The notes under the pieces: generated by a model
Told to the model about the DNA's origin: nothing
Seen by the model: only the letters and a program-made list of their open reading frames with translations
Databases searched by the model: none
Position numbers and translations under genes: made by a program
Part shown: piece by piece, positions 61,301 through 64,000 of the stretch
Layout: each line of letters begins with the position of its first letter
Position numbering within the stretch: the first letter of the stretch is position 1
NCBI GenBank assembly: GCA_036937835.1
Contig: CM072860.1
Span: 2,381,501 to 2,445,500, forward strand
From: Pampus argenteus
Taxonomy: Eukaryota > Chordata > Actinopteri > Scombriformes > Stromateidae
Direction of reading: 5' to 3'
DNA: 64,000 bases

Positions 61301-63477
61301 GCTGTATTTATAAGGTTCATGGAGGAGCCAAGTTAGCTTTCAGTAGGAGTCTGTTGTTCTTGGATCTGCGTTATAAACTTTACTTTGTCAGGTTTATAGG
61401 CAGAAAGCGACAAAGAGTGAAACATGGGCTGAAATATTGGGTGTTCAGTGCCATTTGAGTATAATGTACAGTATGTTCTTGGAGATGTAGAAATAAATAA
61501 ATAAATAAAATAAGACCAATCCTGGTGATAATTGGTGCAGTGTATAGAGGTTGGTAGACTTCAGTCAAAACGCTTGTCAGATAATTGAAACTTATGGTTA
61601 AATAGTCAAACGTGATAACTGGCCCTCCCGAGTGACAGGCAAAACATTACAGATAGATGAATGAACTATTATATTAAGGAAACATTTACAGGAAAAAATG
61701 ACATTATTTTTCAAAGCATCAATCCTGTTAAGAAATAAACATGGTCACGGTTCTTATTGCATCCATTAACAAGTATGTTTGCTGCAGGCCCTTTTCCCAG
61801 AGTAGGCTTCCTAAGCTAAGTAACAGCCATTGTCCCAACACTGAAACCAAGTAACGCCTTTAAGAGTGAAAGAAAAACTTTGCAGCTCATTGAAATCAGA
61901 CGGTGGTTTTGGACCGAACTGAAATGACCACTGGAGACCGAAAAAACTATTTTGGTTCTTTAAACCAGCATCAGAAAGGAATCGAGTAGCCAGACTTGGA
62001 TGTTGGAGCTAAGTGGCCACTCGGTCCAAGTGCTCCGTGGTTGAACGGTTGGTTTGAAGTCGAACCTTGCATCCTGCATGTGGTCAAAGTCTGAAATTCT
62101 CATTGAAAATTCAGCGGATCACTGAAATAGTTCATGGAACTGAGAGCGATTGAGCAATAATGTCGGACCCTTGTGTAAGCGATAATGGCAGCGTTGGTTT
62201 ACATCTCTGCCACAAATTGATTCAAGTCTCTTAGCAGGGGGTGCAGCCCCTCTTCTGGACTTTTGAAACTCCTGTGAACTTCAACCTATTAGTAACCTCA
62301 TCATTTAACACTGAGCAAAGCTGAGCTGACATTTACTTTGGACTAAATGTATCTTCAGGGCTGCAGATATTTGGATGAAGCTGACACAGTTTGGTTGTTT
62401 TCGTGCGGCTTCACTGAACTGTGGCTTCATGGAGCCTCGAACCCTTTAGTTTGGGATCCTTTTAAAATAAAAGGTTGTTGTTTTGATGCCACAGCGATAA
62501 CCCCATGCATCAAATTCTTGTTTCATATCTGTGCTGGATGGATATATATATAATAAGATATTTTACAGAGGCACACACACAGATACTCCAGTTTCTTCAT
62601 GCTCACAACATGTTAACATCACATTTCCCATTTTAAAGGAAATTTTGGGAATTTAGACACATTCATTAAAGTGGAAATCTCACTTTTGGAGGTGATAAGC
62701 CTTCAAAATGTCACTGCTCTCAGCCAAAACAACGTTACCGTTGGCCAAAAGAAGTCAGAAATCACTTGATGTCCCTTTTAAGCCCAAGAGATTTAAATGC
62801 AGACGATCCAGGTACTAGTGTGGTAGAGTTTATTATCACAGCGGTATCAGATGCTGTTTTATGCGCTGTTGACAGCAAGTGACGGCCAAATATGTTAAAC
62901 TCACATCCCACCACTCCAACAAAAATACCAACTGAATTTTCAGATTTGCATCGCAGACTGTTAGAAAATATGTCCTTACAGGAATCTGTGTGTGTGTGTG
63001 TGTGTACCCCACCGGTGTGTTTGTATAGCTTATCCCTGCCTCCCTGTGTGTATCTAGTGGCCGCTGTATCTCTCTGACCAGTAATGAGAGTGCAATGAGT
63101 TCGTTTAGCATTCCACCGTTGGGCTAATAGCTCTGGTCGAACGCATTATGAGCAGATGAACAGCGTTATCAGATCTTTTACACATATATGGCTCTGACAA
63201 AAGGATTTTGATGTAGCAAAACTTTTAGAAACTAATCTTAACTCATTTACAACTAAGCAAACTCCATCTGCAAGTGAAGACTATGAGTTCAGTATTATCA
63301 CCACTAAGGTATATGGGCGGGTGGAGTAACACATCCACTTCCTTTCTGTAGCACTAGATTGAAGCCTTCCTTCATTCCTTTGGTGTTATTAACCAGCTTT
63401 AAATGTCTCCTGCAGACGTATACCGCCCGGCAACAGGAAACGACCAAACTCACCAGGAAGTACAGCCTGACTGAGAG
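24475..63477 (+). CDS. shroom4: Shroom family member 4, 5' part (exons 1-5; continues beyond window)
   Basis: Five exons (24475-24597, 39725-39876, 53889-54095, 58380-61212, 63416-63477) splice in frame to about 1,125 residues, still open at the right. Shroom proteins bind F-actin through ASD1 and recruit Rho kinase through the C-terminal ASD2 to drive apical constriction; ASD2 lies outside this window. Residues about 8-91 form the PDZ domain (GGAPWGFTLKGGLEH, IEDGGKAA, GSRQEALILIKG). RPHSWHLAKL follows, then a proline-rich stretch, RDSAYSSFSASSN, LHRHSAPEKLLATQLQ, and ASD1 at about 662-690 (NERFATNLRNEIQRKKAQ). RRWRWTPEH and ILPFADRMKFFEE follow. These blocks match SHROOM4 rather than SHROOM1-3, and neighbouring bmp15 agrees with the mammalian Xp11 order. 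Fish-specific oddities are the poly-proline run and a charged helix at about 936-1046. Confidence 0.95.
26092..26159 (+). repeat. (GT)n microsatellite
   Basis: About 33 uninterrupted GT units in shroom4 intron 1. Confidence 0.97.
26540..26760 (-). repeat. Dispersed 'GCTGCAAC-AATTAATC' repeat, longer copy
   Basis: On the minus strand the segment begins at a CTGCAACAATAAGCC-like sequence (near 26,750), then AATCGATTAGTC. On plus, about 180 bases earlier, it carries 'ccagaaaatggtgaaaaatg', which also occurs with copies near 29,520. This looks like a fuller version of the element seen at 193, 3295 and 46785. Confidence 0.5.
29461..29635. repeat. Degenerate copy of the same dispersed repeat
   Basis: Contains 'gaaatgtcagaaaatagaga', then 'aattgatcgataaatcaac' about 60 bases later, both shared with the better-preserved copies. 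It is eroded and the boundaries are uncertain. Confidence 0.4.
30280..30375 (+). repeat. Dispersed 'GCTGCAAC-AATTAATC' repeat, intron 1 copy
   Basis: 'gacctgcaaccattagtcaa' then TTGACAGAATATTTATCAAC and 'tactttgataatcaataaat', the same block order as at 193-280. Confidence 0.65.
34347..34424 (+). repeat. (CTCCT)n pentanucleotide array
   Basis: About 15 perfect CTCCT units in shroom4 intron 1, a purine/pyrimidine mirror tract able to form triplex DNA. Confidence 0.97.
36400..36560 (+). repeat. Paired TG and CA microsatellites (inverted)
   Basis: (TG)n at about 36403-36443 and (CA)n at about 36521-36558 face each other 80 bases apart, so the strand could fold into a long hairpin. Confidence 0.9.
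38629..38676 (+). repeat. (GGAA)n tetranucleotide tract
   Basis: About ten imperfect GAAG/GGAA units. GGAA repeats can be bound by ETS factors, but no function is implied. Confidence 0.9.
39725..39876 (+). CDS. shroom4: shroom4 exon 2 (rest of PDZ domain)
   Basis: The acceptor CGTCCAG precedes ATTGAGGACGGAGG at 39725, and a donor GTAAAC follows 39876 (phase 2). Encoded blocks are IEDGGKAAQCKKLKVGDELI, NGSALYGSRQEALILIKGS and YRILKLAVR. It is almost collinear with the human SHROOM4 exon. Confidence 0.97.
41695..41769 (+). repeat. (AC)n microsatellite, about 75 bases
   Basis: About 37 uninterrupted AC units in shroom4 intron 2. Confidence 0.97.
42500..42625 (+). repeat. Dispersed fish repeat ending in 'ACAGTCTATATG'
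   Basis: 'gggtgacgtcaccgtggcta' CGCCCATAGTTTTTAATACAGTCTATATG resembles a repeat I recognise as widespread in teleost genomic sequence. It is probably a short non-autonomous element; the family name is not known to me. Confidence 0.5.
46008..46075 (+). repeat. Dispersed 'AATTAATC' repeat fragment
   Basis: 'ggcagctattttgataatcg' ATTAATCGTTTCAGTCATTTTTCAAGC corresponds to the right half of the repeat seen at 193-280 and 46785. Confidence 0.65.
46785..46890 (+). repeat. Dispersed 'GCTGCAAC-AATTAATC' repeat, intron 2 copy
   Basis: 'gatctgcaacatgtatcaat' then TTGATCAACAGAAAATGAATC, GGCAACTATTTCTGATAATC and CATTTTAGTCATTTTTTTAAAGC. It is one of the best-preserved copies in the window. Confidence 0.75.
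47070..48490 (+). repeat. Cluster of CA/TG microsatellites in intron 2
   Basis: Separate arrays lie at about 46904-46944 (TG), 47072-47099 (CA), 47987-48021 (CA, with a CGCG interruption), 48141-48176 (TG), 48278-48302 (CA) and 48469-48490 (CA). Confidence 0.9.
47470..47600 (+). repeat. Degenerate 'AAAGGAATAGTTCAG' fish repeat
   Basis: 'taaaggaatagttcagtatt' TTGGGGAATAAATTTAATC followed by AGTAGATTGATAAAAC resembles a very common teleost interspersed sequence. This copy is eroded. Confidence 0.45.
49690..50168 (+). other. Candidate intronic alternative first exon of shroom4
   Basis: A purine-rich segment leads into ATG at 50111 that opens 19 codons with a hydrophobic cast (MLGTVVGSVRLWMLQLLTL), ending at a strong donor CTG|GTACGT at 50169. 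It lies between the PDZ exons and exon 3, where other Shroom genes (e.g. Shroom3) are known to make PDZ-less short forms. The phase is wrong for direct fusion: phase 0 here, phase 2 needed at exon 3. Translation would have to begin at a downstream Met or follow the alternative frame of exon 3. There is no transcript evidence. Confidence 0.3.
52262..52548 (+). repeat. Degenerate CAAGTC/AAGTC-rich tandem tract
   Basis: AAGTC, CAAGT or CAAGTC appears more than fifteen times in 290 bases ('gttcaagtcaagttgagac', 'tccaagtcaagtgtccggtc'), with irregular spacing. It is probably an old, decayed short-period repeat. Confidence 0.7.
53889..54095 (+). CDS. shroom4: shroom4 exon 3 (RPHSWH motif and poly-proline run)
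   Basis: The acceptor CCCAACAG ends at 53888 and donor GTGAGA starts at 54096 (phases 2 and 2). RPHSWHLAKL and the final YTLSWHTTDN match SHROOM4. Between them lie two proline runs (PLPPPPPPPSPPPP and PPLPPPPPPS) not found at this position in the mammalian protein as I know it. These could bind profilin, Ena/VASP or SH3 partners. A second open frame also crosses the exon because of its C-rich composition. Confidence 0.92.
54580..54790 (+). repeat. Dispersed fish repeat with 'GACAGTTGTTGAGATATTTC'
   Basis: Contains 'tgagatatttcaatcaaaac' CACAAACGTCAACCTCATC, then GGACCATGAAGGTCTGGAC, 'atttcatggaaatccatccg' and CAGTCTGGACCAAAGTGGTG. This block order is familiar from many teleost sequences. It is an interspersed element, not a gene. 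Confidence 0.65.
56100..56350 (+). mobile_element. Tc1/mariner-type transposase relic
   Basis: Two pieces of a Tc1-like transposase lie in order on the plus strand. At 56103-56144 the reading HGRRPKRKPSLTKH matches the linker after the DNA-binding domain. At 56180-56345 it reads RLNFAKEHEKKPDEYWQHIL, WSDETKINLFGSD, VWHGPGQDCHSDCIVLTV, the central part of the DDE catalytic domain with the WSDE motif. The part between them, including the first catalytic Asp region, is replaced by a short A-rich stretch, and neither terminal inverted repeat nor the C-terminus is seen. It is an internally deleted, inactive copy within shroom4 intron 3. Confidence 0.8.
57180..57236 (-). repeat. Possible tRNA-derived SINE head
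   Basis: On the minus strand, GGTTCAAATCC matches the RNA polymerase III B box, and a loosely A-box-like GGGAGCAGGGGCACC lies about 30 bases earlier. No cloverleaf can be folded convincingly, so this is not called as a tRNA gene. Confidence 0.2.
58380..61212 (+). CDS. shroom4: shroom4 exon 4 (large central exon with ASD1)
   Basis: The acceptor TCTCTGCAG ends at 58379 and donor GTAAGA starts at 61213. The open frame runs a further 26 codons into the intron, so the donor is chosen from the consensus and the in-frame junction. It encodes residues 162-1105: Ser-rich SSSLGSMESL and RDSAYSSFSASSN, APEKLLATQLQLLQF, ASD1 near 662, then the Glu/Arg-rich helix from about 60700 to 61035. Coding 2,833 bases in one exon is normal for Shroom genes. 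Confidence 0.96.
61213..63415 (+). other. shroom4 intron 4
   Basis: 2.2 kb with no supported exon. It contains a short (AAAT)n run near 61494-61510, a TATA tract near 62542, and a (TG)n run at about 62986-63006. Confidence 0.8.
63416..63477 (+). CDS. shroom4: shroom4 exon 5
   Basis: The acceptor TCCTGCAG ends at 63415 and donor GTGAGC starts at 63478. 20 codons plus two bases read TYTARQQETTKLTRKYSLTE, in phase with exon 4 (phase 0 in, 2 out). It is short but has strong sites, and the length fits the region between the central exon and ASD2. Confidence 0.85.
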
Positions 63478-64000
63478 GTGAGCGACTTCCTTTAGCAACC
63501 ATACAACCATGTGAACAAGCTGCATTTCTTTTTTGCTTGATTATCTTCCATTTTTATGATTCTTCCTTTCATGGCAGTACAGACACACACTCTCCTTCTC
63601 TGTCTGATTGTCTCTAAATAAGTGCGTCTCAGGAGACTTTAGGTGGGGTTGACCCATTGTGCACTGAGAGGCGGAAACCCCACTCAGTCATGGCTGGCTG
63701 TAATTTGACTATAATGAGCTCTAAGTGTGCGGAGCAATCATCCATGCTTAAAATGTGACCATAATGATATGTGGTTGGACGGTGATTCCTGTATGTTAGG
63801 GGGCCATGTAGGACACGCTTGGCTTATAAAAGGGCCCCTACTCATATTTGACCTGAGACAGAAACAGTTCATTAAGTCTGGAATGCAAAAAGGAAGCGTT
63901 TACTGTAATTTAACTACTTTCTCTTACATTTGTCGAGAAAGTTTCTCCCCGAAACATTTACCTCTTACTTTCCTGAAATCCTGTTTTCTCAATCAGCTCC
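63478..64000 (+). other. shroom4 intron 5 (start)
   Basis: Non-coding sequence after the exon 5 donor. It includes GGCTTATAAAAGGGCCCC (TATA-like at 63825-63832), for which no linked exon is visible before the window ends. Confidence 0.6.

Noticed and set aside
63825..63832. TATAAAAG near the right edge as a promoter
   Set aside because: It lies within an intron with no following exon visible, and a single TATA match in AT-rich DNA is expected by chance.
1..64000. CRISPR arrays, operons or prokaryotic mobile elements
   Set aside because: None seen. The sequence is vertebrate nuclear DNA with spliced genes; the regular repeats are microsatellites without unique spacers.

Overview
The window is vertebrate nuclear DNA, almost certainly from a spiny-rayed teleost fish. 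The evidence is split genes with GT-AG introns, dense CA/TG microsatellites, L2/CR1-type LINE and Tc1-type transposon relics, and three genes whose closest family members I recognise as leap2, bmp15 and shroom4. All identifications come from reading the sequence; no database search was run.

Layout. Positions 1-2600 hold a decayed LINE reverse transcriptase (minus strand) followed by a small three-exon immunoglobulin V-set membrane-protein gene (plus strand). Positions 2600-6860 are repetitive: another LINE 3' end, a tandem duplication with a 1,633-base period whose copies each end in an (AC)n(AT)n microsatellite, then about 500 bases of a pentanucleotide array. Positions 6860-12600 are AT-rich with only weak exon candidates near 7.4-8.0 kb. 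leap2 (12681-13644, minus) is a complete three-exon antimicrobial/hormone peptide precursor with a TATA box. Positions 13900-19400 look intergenic. bmp15 (19734-21545, minus) is a complete two-exon TGF-beta family gene with the six-cysteine BMP15/GDF9 knot. A 2.9-kb divergent intergenic segment follows, with a CTCF-like site and paired CCAAT boxes.

From 24475 to the right edge the window is the 5' part of shroom4 (plus strand). Five coding exons are readable: the PDZ domain split over exons 1 and 2, a proline-rich exon 3, a 2.8-kb exon 4 with the ASD1 actin-binding motif and a long charged helix, and a short exon 5. The C-terminal ASD2 lies beyond the window. Introns 1 and 2 (15.1 and 14.0 kb) are loaded with CA/TG tracts and dispersed repeats. 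Intron 3 carries a Tc1-like transposase relic.

How the genes relate. leap2, bmp15 and shroom4 do not form a functional pathway: they act respectively in a secreted peptide, the oocyte TGF-beta signal, and the actomyosin cytoskeleton. Their linkage is informative. In mammals BMP15 and SHROOM4 are neighbours on Xp11, while LEAP2 sits with the paralogues GDF9 and SHROOM1 on 5q31. A leap2 gene beside bmp15-shroom4 therefore looks like the other half of an ancient duplicated block.
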